A stretch of DNA of 64,000 bases from Streptomyces sennicomposti (GTDB lineage Bacteria; Actinomycetota; Actinomycetes; Streptomycetales; Streptomycetaceae): assembly GCF_019890635.1 (NCBI RefSeq), contig NZ_JAIOAB010000007.1:123784-187783 (forward strand). Reading direction: 5' to 3'. Of this stretch, positions 50,766 through 58,824 are shown piece by piece. Numbering within the stretch: position 1 is the first letter of the stretch; every line of letters starts with the position of its first letter. A program made the translations under genes and the position numbers. The notes under the pieces were generated by a model, which searched no databases, was not told where the DNA came from, and saw only the letters and a program-made list of their open reading frames with translations.

Positions 50766-51185
50766 ATGCGGATCGGCGACGCCGCGGCGGCCGTGGGCGC
50801 GACGCCCCGGGCGCTGCGCTTCTACGAACAGCGCGGCCTCCTGGCGGCGCCGCGCCGTACGCGATCAGGGCAGCGGGACTACGGCCCCGGGGAACTCGCC
50901 GTCCTGCGCGTCATCCGTCAACTCCTCGCCCTGGGGCTCACGGTGGAGGATCTGCGCGGCATCGCCGACCGCCTCCCCCTGCTCGCGGCGGACCCCCGAC
51001 CGTGCCGCGGGTCCGCCGCGGCGGACGCGCCCGAGGAGGGGGTGGTCGGCGCGGCGGTGGTGGAGCGGCGTATCGCGGCGCTCGACGCGGACATCGAACG
51101 GCTCACCCGCCTGCGCGACGCGCTGAAGGCCGGTCTGGCCGACCGCCGCGGCGCCGCCCGCCCCGCGTGCTCGCCGGCCGACTGA
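50766..51185 (+). CDS. MerR family transcriptional regulator
   Basis: 139 residues from ATG 50766. HTH and wing: MRIGDAAAAVGATPRALRFY, then EQRGLLAAPRRTRSGQRDYG and LLALGLTVEDLRGIADRLPL. The C-terminal dimerisation helix (IAALDADIERLTRLRDALKA) is followed by a short tail with Cys in RPACSPAD. GGAGG sits before the start (CAGGAGGCACGGGGC). It may regulate the oxidoreductase gene just upstream, which is on the same strand. The effector is not evident. Confidence 0.9.
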   Translation: MRIGDAAAAVGATPRALRFYEQRGLLAAPRRTRSGQRDYGPGELAVLRVIRQLLALGLTVEDLRGIADRLPLLAADPRPCRGSAAADAPEEGVVGAAVVERRIAALDADIERLTRLRDALKAGLADRRGAARPACSPAD

Positions 51186-51232
51186 GGAGCACGGGCACGG
51201 AGGCGCCGTAAGGGGCGGGCGGGCGCGGGGTG

Positions 51233-52027
51233 TTACGGGACGCGGGCGACGGCGGCGTAGATGCCGCTGTCCTCCTCCTGCGGGGCCGGCGTCTCCTTGA
51301 CCCACTCGGTGGCCGTGACCAGGCCGGGTTCGACGAGTTCGAGGCCGGCGAAGAAGCGGGCGACCTCCGTCCGGGTGCGGAAGCCGAGCTGGATGCCGCC
51401 CTTGGCGTACTCGGCGGTGACCTGCTGCGCCAGTTCCGGGAAGATGTCGGAGGCGGCGTGCGACAGCACGAGGTAGCTGCCCGACGGGAGCGCGTCGACC
51501 AGGCCGCGCACGATGCCGTGGGCGTCCTGCTCGTCGGGGATGAAGTGCATCAGCGCGATGAGCGACAGCACCACCGGGCGCTCGAAGTCGAGGATCTTGC
51601 GCGCGTGTTCCAGGATCTCGTCCGGCCGGCGCACATCGGCCTGGATGTAGTCGGTGGTTCCCTCGGGGCTGCTGATCAGCAGCGCCTCGGCGTGCCGCAG
51701 CACGATCGGGTCGTTGTCCGTGTAGACGACCTTGGCGGCGGGCACGGCGCGCTGGACGATCTGGTGCAGATTCGGCTCGGTGGGGATGCCGGTGCCGATG
51801 TCCAGGAACTGGTCCAGGCCCTGGGCGGCGAGCCAGGCCGCGGCGCGGTTCATGAACGCGCGGTTCTGCCGGGCGGCGTCGTGCGCCTCCGGGGGCAGGG
51901 CCCGGCCGACCGCCTCGTCCACGGGGTAGTTGTCCTTGCCGCCGAGCAGCCAGTCGTACACCCGGGCCGGGTGCGCCTTGCTGGTGTCTATCCGGGGGAA
52001 CGGGAGGTCGGGGGTGCCGGTCGCCAT
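51233..52027 (-). CDS. SAM-dependent methyltransferase, DUF574 type (2)
   Basis: 264 residues from ATG 52027 with GGAGT upstream. The signature AHPARVYDWLLGGKDNYPVD is followed by QFLDIGTGIPTEPNLHQIVQ, VVYTDNDPIVLRHAEALL and VVLSLIALMHFIPDEQDAHG. It belongs to the same actinomycete-specific family as the protein at 37329-38147 but is clearly divergent from it, so the two are not a recent duplication. Substrate unknown. Confidence 0.9.
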   Translation of the reverse strand: MATGTPDLPFPRIDTSKAHPARVYDWLLGGKDNYPVDEAVGRALPPEAHDAARQNRAFMNRAAAWLAAQGLDQFLDIGTGIPTEPNLHQIVQRAVPAAKVVYTDNDPIVLRHAEALLISSPEGTTDYIQADVRRPDEILEHARKILDFERPVVLSLIALMHFIPDEQDAHGIVRGLVDALPSGSYLVLSHAASDIFPELAQQVTAEYAKGGIQLGFRTRTEVARFFAGLELVEPGLVTATEWVKETPAPQEEDSGIYAAVARVP

Positions 52028-52342
52028 GGCGGACTCCGTCGTGCGAGTGGATCAGGCAGGGGGTCGATCACCGCAGTTTCGCACACGATACGCCGTGTCA
52101 GTAGGCGCAGTTGGGGGCCGGACGCGGCCGACTGCGGGTCGGGGCGGGCGTTTCGGGGCGGACCGGGGCGGACGGCCCGCCGGATTCCGGGAGGCCTCCT
52201 CCGTCGCCGTACGCAGGTTCCGGGCGGCGGGTGTGGGGCGCGGTGATCTGACGGGTGACGGGGGGCGGGGGCGGGTCGTATCGGGATATCGTGGTGTGTC
52301 GGAGTGTTCCGGGTTTGGAGTGTTCGGTGAGAGGGGTGGCGC

Positions 52343-52675
52343 ATGGCCGGAGCGGCGGGATCGGATCCGGGTGAGCTGATCGAGGTGTTCAAGGCCCTCG
52401 GCAACCCTGCCCGGCTGCAGATCATGCAGTGGCTGAAGGACCCCGACCTGCACTTCGGCGAGTACGAGGCGATCGCGGACCGGCGGACGGTGGGTGTGTG
52501 CGTCACGCACATCCAGGCGAAGTCGGGGCTCGCGCAGTCGACCGTCTCCAGTTACATGAGCACGCTCGAGCGGGCGGGCCTCGTGCGCCCGACCCGGGTG
52601 GGCAAGTGGACCCACTACCGGCGTGACGAGGAGCGGCTGGCGCAGGTGGCGCGGACGATCGGCACGGTCCTCTGA
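52343..52675 (+). CDS. ArsR family transcriptional regulator
   Basis: 110 residues from ATG 52343, preceded by GAGAGGGG. The winged HTH reads LIEVFKALGNPARLQIMQWL, AKSGLAQSTVSSYMSTLERA and GLVRPTRVGKWTHYRRDEER, typical of ArsR/SmtB. A Cys occurs in GVCVTHIQ, in a loop before the recognition helix, and could be a thiol-reactive sensor site. The next gene, 47 bases downstream, encodes a quinone reductase whose promoter overlaps a likely operator, so it is probably the target. Confidence 0.9.
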   Translation: MAGAAGSDPGELIEVFKALGNPARLQIMQWLKDPDLHFGEYEAIADRRTVGVCVTHIQAKSGLAQSTVSSYMSTLERAGLVRPTRVGKWTHYRRDEERLAQVARTIGTVL

Positions 52676-52688
52676 CGCCCACAACCCA

Positions 52689-52722
52689 TTGACACATCGC
52701 AATACGTCGATATGATTTTCTC
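52689..52722 (+). promoter_or_regulatory. Promoter of a leaderless quinone reductase transcript
   Basis: TTGACA (52689-52694) and TATGAT (52711-52716) are 16 bases apart and lie 6 bases before the ATG at 52723. Transcription should therefore start at or near the A of the ATG, and no ribosome site is present. The spacer contains ATCGCAATACGTCGAT, a partial inverted repeat that could be the ArsR operator. Confidence 0.75.
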
Positions 52723-53406
52723 ATGTCGACCTTCACTGCCACACCCACCGCGCTGATCGTCCACGCCCACCCCGAGCCCCACTCCTTCAGCACCGCCCAG
52801 ATGACCGCCGCGGCGCGGACCCTGAGCGAAGCCGGCTACCGCGTCGAGATCGTCGACCTCTACGCCGAGGGGTGGGCGCCCGTCCTCGGCCGCGACGAGT
52901 TCGCCCCCGTGGACGGCCCCTTCAAGCCGCAGGCCGAGCATCTGCGCGCGGTCACGGACGGGACGCTCGACGCGACCGTACGCGCACACCTGGACCGGCT
53001 GCTCGCCGCCGATCTGCTCGTGCTGTCGTTCCCGCTGTGGTGGTTCTCGCTGCCCGCCGTCCTCAAGGGCTGGATCGACCGGGTCTTCGTGATGGGCGGG
53101 GTCTTCGGCGGGCAGCACGGACTGTTCGAGGAAGCGGCGCTCGCGGGCAGGCGCGCGATGCTGCTGGTGACGACGGGCGGCTCCCGTGAGTCCTTCCAGC
53201 CGGGCGGCATGCTCGGCGCGATGGACGACTTCCTGTTCCACATCCACCGCGGCATGCTCGAATTCGTCGGCTACCGGGTGCTCGCGCCGGTGATCACCTA
53301 CGGGCCGGCCCATCTGACCGAGCAGGAGCGGGCGGCGGCGCTGGACGCGGTCCGCGAGTCCGTCGCCCTCGTCGCCGCGGACCCCCGGGCCGTACCCGCC
53401 GTCTGA
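52723..53406 (+). CDS. NAD(P)H quinone reductase, flavodoxin-fold family
   Basis: 227 residues from ATG 52723. FMN/FAD-dependent NAD(P)H dehydrogenase (NQO1/MdaB-like): ALIVHAHPEPHSFSTAQMTA with the phosphate-binding loop, VEIVDLYAEGWAPVLGRDEF, LLVLSFPLWWFSLPAVLKGW, IDRVFVMGGVFGG and LLVTTGGSRESFQPGGMLG are all in the family order. It reduces quinones or similar electrophiles by two electrons. It follows the ArsR gene and has its own strong promoter, which predicts a leaderless mRNA. Confidence 0.92.
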   Translation: MSTFTATPTALIVHAHPEPHSFSTAQMTAAARTLSEAGYRVEIVDLYAEGWAPVLGRDEFAPVDGPFKPQAEHLRAVTDGTLDATVRAHLDRLLAADLLVLSFPLWWFSLPAVLKGWIDRVFVMGGVFGGQHGLFEEAALAGRRAMLLVTTGGSRESFQPGGMLGAMDDFLFHIHRGMLEFVGYRVLAPVITYGPAHLTEQERAAALDAVRESVALVAADPRAVPAV

Positions 53407-53555
53407 GGACCGGCCGAGAATGACTGAGACCTGCCGAGACCGGCTGGTGCCGGCCGAGACCGGCGGCGCCTGCTGAGACCGGCTGCTACCCGCGACGCCG
53501 GGCGATCGCGGTAATTCCCTCGCGCGGCGGGCGGAACGGGGTGAGACTCGGGGCC

Positions 53556-54173
53556 ATGACGGACATGGGGGCGTTTCGGGACGCGGTCACCGTGTGGGCG
53601 GCGGGTGGGTCCGGCGGCCCGGCACAGGAGCTGGCCGCGCGGCTGCCGGTCCGGGTGGCCGTGCTGCTCGAAGGGCCGAGCGACGTCGCCGCGGTCGAGG
53701 CGCTGGCCGAGCGCCGTGGCCGCGACCTGGCGGCCGAGGGGGTCTGCGTCCTGCCGATCGGCGGTGCGATGAGCGTCGGGCGCTACGCCCCGCTGCTCGG
53801 CGCCCCCGGCCTCGGGCTCCGCCTCACGGGACTGTGCGACGAGGCGGAACGCCCTTACTACGCACGGGGTTTCGCTCGGGCCGGTGCGCCGCCGCACGGT
53901 TTCTTCGTCTGCGCGGCGGACCTGGAGGACGAGCTGATCCGCGCGCTGGGCGTCCCGCGGGTGACGGAACTGGTCCGCGCGGAGGGCGAGTTGCGCGCAC
54001 TGGAGACCTTCCTGCGCCAGCCCGCACAGCAAGGCCGCCCTCCGCAACGGCAGTTCAGGCGGTTCCTCGGGACGAAGAAGGGCCGCAAGATCCACTACGG
54101 CCGCGTGCTGGTCGAGGCCCTCGACCCCGACCGCGTCCCGCCCCCGCTCGCCGACCTGTTCTCGGCTCTGTGA
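53556..54173 (+). CDS. Lone TOPRIM-domain protein (OLD-like)
   Basis: 205 residues from ATG 53556; GTG 53541 would add five. The TOPRIM fold shows VAVLLEGPSDVAAVEALAER (first acidic residue), GVCVLPIGGAMSVGRYAPLL and LRLTGLCDEAERPYYARGF with the Asp-x-Glu acidic pair. The C-terminal part (RRFLGTKKGRKIHYGRVLVE) is basic. Similar TOPRIM domains occur in OLD nucleases, where they follow an ATPase domain; here that domain is absent. Likely a metal-dependent nucleic-acid enzyme or relative, on its own. Nuclease activity is inference. Confidence 0.72.
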   Translation: MTDMGAFRDAVTVWAAGGSGGPAQELAARLPVRVAVLLEGPSDVAAVEALAERRGRDLAAEGVCVLPIGGAMSVGRYAPLLGAPGLGLRLTGLCDEAERPYYARGFARAGAPPHGFFVCAADLEDELIRALGVPRVTELVRAEGELRALETFLRQPAQQGRPPQRQFRRFLGTKKGRKIHYGRVLVEALDPDRVPPPLADLFSAL

Positions 54174-54206
54174 CGGCGTCCGTACCGGGGAGTCGTCCGA
54201 GCCTGC

Positions 54207-54395
54207 CTACGTCGCGTCGCCCGTCCGTCCCGTCTCCTGTGCCGACGTAGCCCTTCCCGGCACCAGGACGGCGAGGGTGCTGCGCGCTTCGCGCCGTAGC
54301 GTACGGCGGCGGGCGAAGGTCGCGGTGAGGGCGAGCACGGAGACCGTTCCGCCGTAGAAGGCGGCGGCGATCGTGGAGAGGAGCCCGACCGTCAT
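54207..54395 (-). CDS. Small single-helix membrane protein
   Basis: 62 residues from ATG 54395, preceded by GAAGAAAGG. One hydrophobic helix (VGLLSTIAAAFYGGTVSVLA) is followed by a basic segment (TFARRRTLRREARSTLAVLV) and a short polar tail. No family recognised. Codon bias is normal for the genome. It is convergent with the TOPRIM gene, 33 bases apart. Confidence 0.6.
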   Translation of the reverse strand: MTVGLLSTIAAAFYGGTVSVLALTATFARRRTLRREARSTLAVLVPGRATSAQETGRTGDAT

Positions 54396-54541
54396 CGGGC
54401 ACGCACCTTTCTTCCCCCGCTCGGCCCGCCCGGGCCGACGGCTCCGAGGCGGGCGTTGATGCGTTTCCCCACCACTGTAGCCCCGGTCAAGGCGTGCGGG
54501 GAGCCCTTCACCGTCAACGCCCGCCCGCGCATATCCACTTC

Positions 54542-54575
54542 CCCCGCACATCCGCATGCCCCGCATATCCGCATG
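54542..54575. repeat. 17-base tandem repeat in an AT-richer gap
   Basis: Two units (54542-54558 and 54559-54575) of CCCCGCA-C/T-ATCCGCATG, with degenerate copies on both sides, in the gene-free stretch 54396-54756. Further on, 54585-54660 is unusually AT-rich for the window, with TATATCGATGG, and could hold promoters for the flanking genes. Confidence 0.75.
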
Positions 54576-54756
54576 CCCTCATCCGTATATCGATGGCCCA
54601 TTCGGCGCGAAAAACCGATTCACCTACATACCACCCTCTTTGGCCGATTTCGTACTGCCGTCGCGGTCCGGGTCCCTGAATGCTGGGTGCCTCACCGTTG
54701 TTCACGGCCCCGGCCGCCTCACCGGCCTCGCCGACCCCACTCGACAGGAGCCGCCC

Positions 54757-55173
54757 GTGCGCACGACCGTCAGGACCGGACTCGTCGCCGTTGCCGCCAC
54801 CGCCCTGGCATGCGCGACGACGGCCACGGCCACAGCCGCCCCGCGGGCTCCGCAGGCGTACGTCCAGCGCTGCACCGACCTCGGCAACGGCGATCTCTGC
54901 ATCGACGTCACCGGCAGAGTCGGCCAGACGGGCCGCATCGGCGTCGGCTACTGGAAGCGGGCCGGCGACGCCGTGCACGTCCGGCTCGGCTGGCAGAACA
55001 CGACGGGCGGCGGGGCGAACTTCAGCCGGACCGTCCACGGCCCCCTCACCCCCGGCATGAACACCGGTACGGAGACGTGGACCACCTACCTCGCCGCCGG
55101 CTGCGTCTACCCGCTCATCGAGGTCGTGGGCCAGGGGACGCTGAAGGGCAAGGAGGTCTGCGTGCCCGCGTAG
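54757..55173 (+). CDS. Small secreted Cys-containing protein
   Basis: 138 residues from GTG 54757, seven bases after AGGAG. Sec signal RTTVRTGLVAVAATALACAT, cleaved near TATAAPRAP. The mature protein of about 107 residues is beta-rich (IGVGYWKRAGDAVHVRLGWQ, TETWTTYLAAGCVYPLIEVV) and has four Cys (RCTDLGNGDLC, AGCVYP, VCVPA) that could make two disulfides. No known family by eye; an extracellular structural or inhibitor role is possible but unproven. Confidence 0.75.
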   Translation: MRTTVRTGLVAVAATALACATTATATAAPRAPQAYVQRCTDLGNGDLCIDVTGRVGQTGRIGVGYWKRAGDAVHVRLGWQNTTGGGANFSRTVHGPLTPGMNTGTETWTTYLAAGCVYPLIEVVGQGTLKGKEVCVPA

Positions 55174-55253
55174 CGGCACGGAGCGGCCCGTCACGCGCGA
55201 CGGCCGACGCGGGCCGCACCCGTTCCACACCCGTCTCCGCGCCGGCCGACTCG

Positions 55254-55934
55254 CTACGGCGTCGCCAGGGCCGTGCGCTCGGCCTTCTCCAGCCAGTCGG
55301 TGTACCAGCGGGCGAACGTCACCGGCCTGCCGTCGCCGTCGAGCAGCGGGGCGAGGTCCATGTCGTCCACGCGGCAGTCGGACCAGATCGTGCCGCGGTG
55401 GGCGCCGGTGACGATCAGCCATTCCCTCTGGGCGCAGCCCAGGTGGGAGATCACGAGGGCGCCTGCGGTGCGCTCCGGGGCGAACATGACGTCCGCCCAT
55501 CGCTCGTCCCACGCCTCGAAGGCGTCGTCGAAGTCCTCGATGTCGCCGAAGTCCTCTTCCTCGGGGCGCCGGGCGAGCAGGTCGTCGATCAGCTCGGCGT
55601 CCGGGCCCCGCTCGGGGAACGGCTCGGCGAGCCGGGACAGGTCGGCCAGGTCCGCGCCGTCGCCTTCCCAGCGCCACCGGCCTCCCACACGGCGCACCGG
55701 GAACAGGCCGTACGCGGGGCCGGCGCCGCCCGCGCCGACGTGGCGGAGGAAGGACCGGTACTCCTCCGGCAGCCGCACGCCCACCTGGGCTTCGAGTTCG
55801 GCCAGTTCGTCCCGGGTGAGCGGGTCCTCCACGATCCAGCCGTGCCCCGCCGCCCCGAACACCTCGCTGCCGCACGGCCCCGCGCCAGCCGCCTCGACCC
55901 GCTCACGCACGCCCACCCACAACTGATCGCTCAT
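55254..55934 (-). CDS. SMI1/KNR4 family protein
   Basis: 226 residues from ATG 55934. The SMI1/KNR4 core is LTRDELAELEAQVGVRLPEE, then YRSFLRHVGAGGAGPAYGLF, with C-terminal WLIVTGAHRGTIWSDCRVDD and ARWYTDWLEKAE. In bacteria this superfamily often serves as immunity proteins against polymorphic toxins, and also as soluble scaffold proteins. No toxin gene is adjacent. An acidic loop (EEEDFGDIEDFDDAFEAWDE) lies in the middle. It is convergent with the secreted-protein gene. Confidence 0.85.
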   Translation of the reverse strand: MSDQLWVGVRERVEAAGAGPCGSEVFGAAGHGWIVEDPLTRDELAELEAQVGVRLPEEYRSFLRHVGAGGAGPAYGLFPVRRVGGRWRWEGDGADLADLSRLAEPFPERGPDAELIDDLLARRPEEEDFGDIEDFDDAFEAWDERWADVMFAPERTAGALVISHLGCAQREWLIVTGAHRGTIWSDCRVDDMDLAPLLDGDGRPVTFARWYTDWLEKAERTALATP

Positions 55935-56186
55935 GCGCAGACCGTACGCGCGGCCACCGACATCCGGGGCGCGGAGGCCGCTGTCGCGGTCCCGGCGACC
56001 CGACGCCCCGGCGACCGGCACCGGCGGTCGTCGTTCCCCGGCCCGGCCGGGCCGCCGTTCGGCCGGATGCCGGGGGTGGGCGTCGCACCGGCCGGGTGAC
56101 GGACCCGGGCGTGCTCAGCGGGTCCGGGTGAGTAGGCTGCTGTGCCGTTGTGCCGGTTCCCCCATCTCCTCCCGGAAGGCCCCCTG

Positions 56187-57089
56187 TTGAGCACGCCACC
56201 GCCCCCGCACCCCGCCCATCCGCAGGCACCGGGACAGTACCCGCAGGGGCCGTACCCGCAGGGACCGTACGCCCAGGCGCCGGGGCCGTACCAGCAGGCG
56301 CCGGGCGGCTACGGCCAGGCGCCCGGCGCGGCCCCGTACCCGCCCGCTCCGGCCCCCTATCCGCAGGCCCCGGGGCCGTATCCCTATGGAGCGCCCGCCC
56401 CGCAGGGGTACGGCGGTGCGGCGCCGGCGGGCGGGCCGGTCGTGGGGTGCCAGGTGTGCGGGGCCGCGCCCGCCGCGCAGGTGACCGTCCGCGGGCACCA
56501 GGGCATGGTGGTGATCATGCGGTTCCTGCGCCGCCAGGGGACCCTGTGCCGTACCTGCGCGCTGGCCACCTTCCGCGACATGCAGGCCGCCACCCTGGTC
56601 CAGGGCTGGTGGGGGCCGCTGTCGGTGGTCATCACCCCCATCACCCTGCTGATCAACCTCGGCGCCCTGTCCACGATCCGCCGCCTCCCGGAGCCGGTCG
56701 CACCCGGTCCGCGACCGCCGCTGAACCCGGGCAAGCCGGTCTTCAAGCGCCCGGAGGGCATCCTGGCGCTTGTCCCGCTGGGGCTGTTCGCCCTGGCGGT
56801 GCTCGCCGTGCCGGTGCTCCTCGTCATCGGCCTGCTGGCCGGCCCGAGCGACGGCGACGGCGACGGCGACAACGCGACGACACCGCTGACGGCCGGCTCG
56901 TGCGCCCGCAACGACGCCGACTGGCCCGACCAGAAGCTGAGGCCCGTGGACTGCGGCTCCCCCGACGCCGGCCTGCGCGTCCTCGCCCCGCAGAACGGCA
57001 CATGTGCGCCCGGCGACTACATCGCCTACCCGGAGTACAGCGCGGACGGCGCCACCTCGCTGTGCCTGCACCCCGTGAAGAACCAGTAA
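56187..57089 (+). CDS. Pro/Gln/Tyr-rich membrane protein with LppU-like C-terminal domain
   Basis: 300 residues if translation starts at TTG 56187, about 7 bases after GGAAGG; GTG 56142 is an alternative with no good ribosome site. Residues 1-85 are a Pro/Gln/Gly/Tyr-rich disordered region. A Cys pair in GCQVCGAAPAA and a second in TLCRTCALATF could form a zinc-binding site. Two helices follow (LSVVITPITLLINLGALS; LVPLGLFALAVLAVPVLLVI). The C-terminal extracytoplasmic part, with TAGSCARNDADWPDQ, LRPVDCGSPDAGLRVL and SLCLHPVKNQ, resembles the LppU/septum-formation-related domain. The protein is probably membrane-bound and regulatory. Confidence 0.75.
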   Translation: MSTPPPPHPAHPQAPGQYPQGPYPQGPYAQAPGPYQQAPGGYGQAPGAAPYPPAPAPYPQAPGPYPYGAPAPQGYGGAAPAGGPVVGCQVCGAAPAAQVTVRGHQGMVVIMRFLRRQGTLCRTCALATFRDMQAATLVQGWWGPLSVVITPITLLINLGALSTIRRLPEPVAPGPRPPLNPGKPVFKRPEGILALVPLGLFALAVLAVPVLLVIGLLAGPSDGDGDGDNATTPLTAGSCARNDADWPDQKLRPVDCGSPDAGLRVLAPQNGTCAPGDYIAYPEYSADGATSLCLHPVKNQ

Positions 57090-57136
57090 GCGCCAAAGAA
57101 CCCGCAGCGCCCCGCCCCCCGGCCCCGGAGCCCCAG

Positions 57137-57763
57137 ATGACGGTACCGTCCCGACTCGCCCCGCTGCTCGCGCAGTTCGACTTCGCGCGCAAGCGCCTCA
57201 CCGACCGTCTCACGGGACCGGTCATGGACAGCGGCGACGGGACCGCCACCCGGATCGACGGTCCCCTCACCGATGAGGAACACTTCTGGGAACCCGTGCC
57301 CGGCTGCTGGTCGGTGCGGCGGCGGGCGGACGGGCCGGGACCGCGCGCGACCTCCCTGGCGGGCGCCGGCGACTGGGGCCGCGACGCCGCCGCCTACCCG
57401 CACCCCTGGCCGCCGCCCGTCACCACCCTCGCCTGGCGGCTGAGCCACCTCACCGAGATGCTGACCCTGCGCGCCGACCACACCGCCGGCGGTCACACCC
57501 TGACCCGGGACGACCATCCGGTCAGCGGGGACACGGCCACCGCGGTCGCCGCCTTCGACGCCGGCGCCGCCGCCTGGCGCGAGGCGCTGCTGAGCGTCGA
57601 CGACGCCGCGCTCGACACCGTGGGGTACTGCACCTACCCGCACGGCAGCGACCCGGAGGAGCCGTTCCTCGACATCGTGTGGTGGGTCAACCAGGAACTC
57701 CTGCACCACGGCGCGGAGATCGCCCTGCTGCGCGACCTCTACCGCGCCGCGCGGGCGCGGTGA
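57137..57763 (+). CDS. DinB-superfamily protein
   Basis: 208 residues from ATG 57137 with GGAG upstream. The DinB/YfiT-like four-helix bundle is suggested by LLAQFDFARKRLTDRLTGPV, CWSVRRRADG, TTLAWRLSHLTEMLTLRADH with a metal-ligand His, and WWVNQELLHHGAEIALLRDL with a second His pair. Members bind metal and many use mycothiol or bacillithiol in thiol transfer. The gene starts 47 bases after the upstream membrane-protein gene, so the two may be cotranscribed. Confidence 0.82.
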   Translation: MTVPSRLAPLLAQFDFARKRLTDRLTGPVMDSGDGTATRIDGPLTDEEHFWEPVPGCWSVRRRADGPGPRATSLAGAGDWGRDAAAYPHPWPPPVTTLAWRLSHLTEMLTLRADHTAGGHTLTRDDHPVSGDTATAVAAFDAGAAAWREALLSVDDAALDTVGYCTYPHGSDPEEPFLDIVWWVNQELLHHGAEIALLRDLYRAARAR

Positions 57764-57826
57764 CTTTCCTCGGACGCGGAGCCGTAGGGGTGGTGCAGGA
57801 CGCGGGGGGCGTAGGAGCCGCGGGGG

Positions 57827-58726
57827 CTACGTCCCGCGTGCCGTGCGGCGGAAGGCCGTCGGGGTGGTGCCCGTCCGCTGCCGGAAGAACTTGGTGAAGT
57901 CGCTGGAGTCGGCGAAGCCGAGCCGGGCGGCGACGGCGCCCGCGCTCGACGTCCCGTGGGCCAGCTCCCGCTTGGCCTCCAGCACCACCCGTGCGTCGAT
58001 GTAGCGCTTCGCCGACATTCCGGCGGCCGCCTGGGCGGCGCGGGTGAGGGTGCGGCGGCTGTAGCCGAGGGCCGCCGCGTAGTCCTCCACCCGGCGGGTG
58101 ACCGTGAAGTCCCGTTCGACGGCGGCGTGGAAGCGGCGGAACGCCTCGTTCGGGACGGGTCTGCCGGGCTCGGCGCGGTAGGCGTTCGCCAGCCGGACCG
58201 TCAGCACCGCCACCAGGTGCCGCAGCACCCGCACATGGGCCTCCAGGGGCAGTTCGGCCAGCGCGTCGTACTCGAAGCGCAGATGGTCCAGCGCCCGGCG
58301 CAGCCCCTCGGCGTCCCGGGGGCCGGGGGTGAGGACCGCCTCCGCGAACGGTGTCTCGGCGACCGGTCCGACGGCGGGCCGGGCGCCGGTGAAACCCGGC
58401 GGGAAGGCGATCACCAGGCCGTCGGCTTCCGGCAGGTCACGGCCCCAGCGCTGCACCTGTCCGGGGCGGATCCACAGCCAGTCGCCGCCCGTCAGTTCGT
58501 GGTGGGTGAAGTCCACCGAGACCGACAGCCGGCCGCCGGCGTGCAGGGTGACGATCTGGTGGAAGGCGGGGCGCAGCGAGGCGTACGGGTCGTTGCCGTT
58601 GAGGCGGGCGCGGTCGGCCAGCCGGGACAGGTCCAGCAGTTCCAGGCCCGGCGGGGAGCCGGCCGTGGGCCGCAGGGTCAGCTCCCGGATGGCCGACCGC
58701 CGCGCAGGCTGTCCGTTTTTCCCCAT
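57827..58726 (-). CDS. AraC family transcriptional regulator
   Basis: 299 residues from ATG 58726; GTG 58762, close behind AGGAG, would add 12. The N-terminal cupin-like sensor domain has PAFHQIVTLHAGGRLSVSVD and GGDWLWIRPGQVQRWG. The C-terminal double HTH is VEDYAAALGYSRRTLTRAAQ and AVAARLGFADSSDFTKFFRQ followed by RTGTTPTAFR, the AraC signature. It is divergent from the ubiX gene of the decarboxylase operon, 98 bases away, so it probably senses a phenolic acid and activates that operon. This role is inferred from position. Confidence 0.9.
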   Translation of the reverse strand: MGKNGQPARRSAIRELTLRPTAGSPPGLELLDLSRLADRARLNGNDPYASLRPAFHQIVTLHAGGRLSVSVDFTHHELTGGDWLWIRPGQVQRWGRDLPEADGLVIAFPPGFTGARPAVGPVAETPFAEAVLTPGPRDAEGLRRALDHLRFEYDALAELPLEAHVRVLRHLVAVLTVRLANAYRAEPGRPVPNEAFRRFHAAVERDFTVTRRVEDYAAALGYSRRTLTRAAQAAAGMSAKRYIDARVVLEAKRELAHGTSSAGAVAARLGFADSSDFTKFFRQRTGTTPTAFRRTARGT

Positions 58727-58824
58727 GACGAGTCCCGAGTGTACCGCCGCGGACCGCGACACGGCTCCTAGCGTGGAACCGTAGGCGCAGGTCAGCGCGG
58801 TGTGCGCGGGAAGGAACCCTCCGG

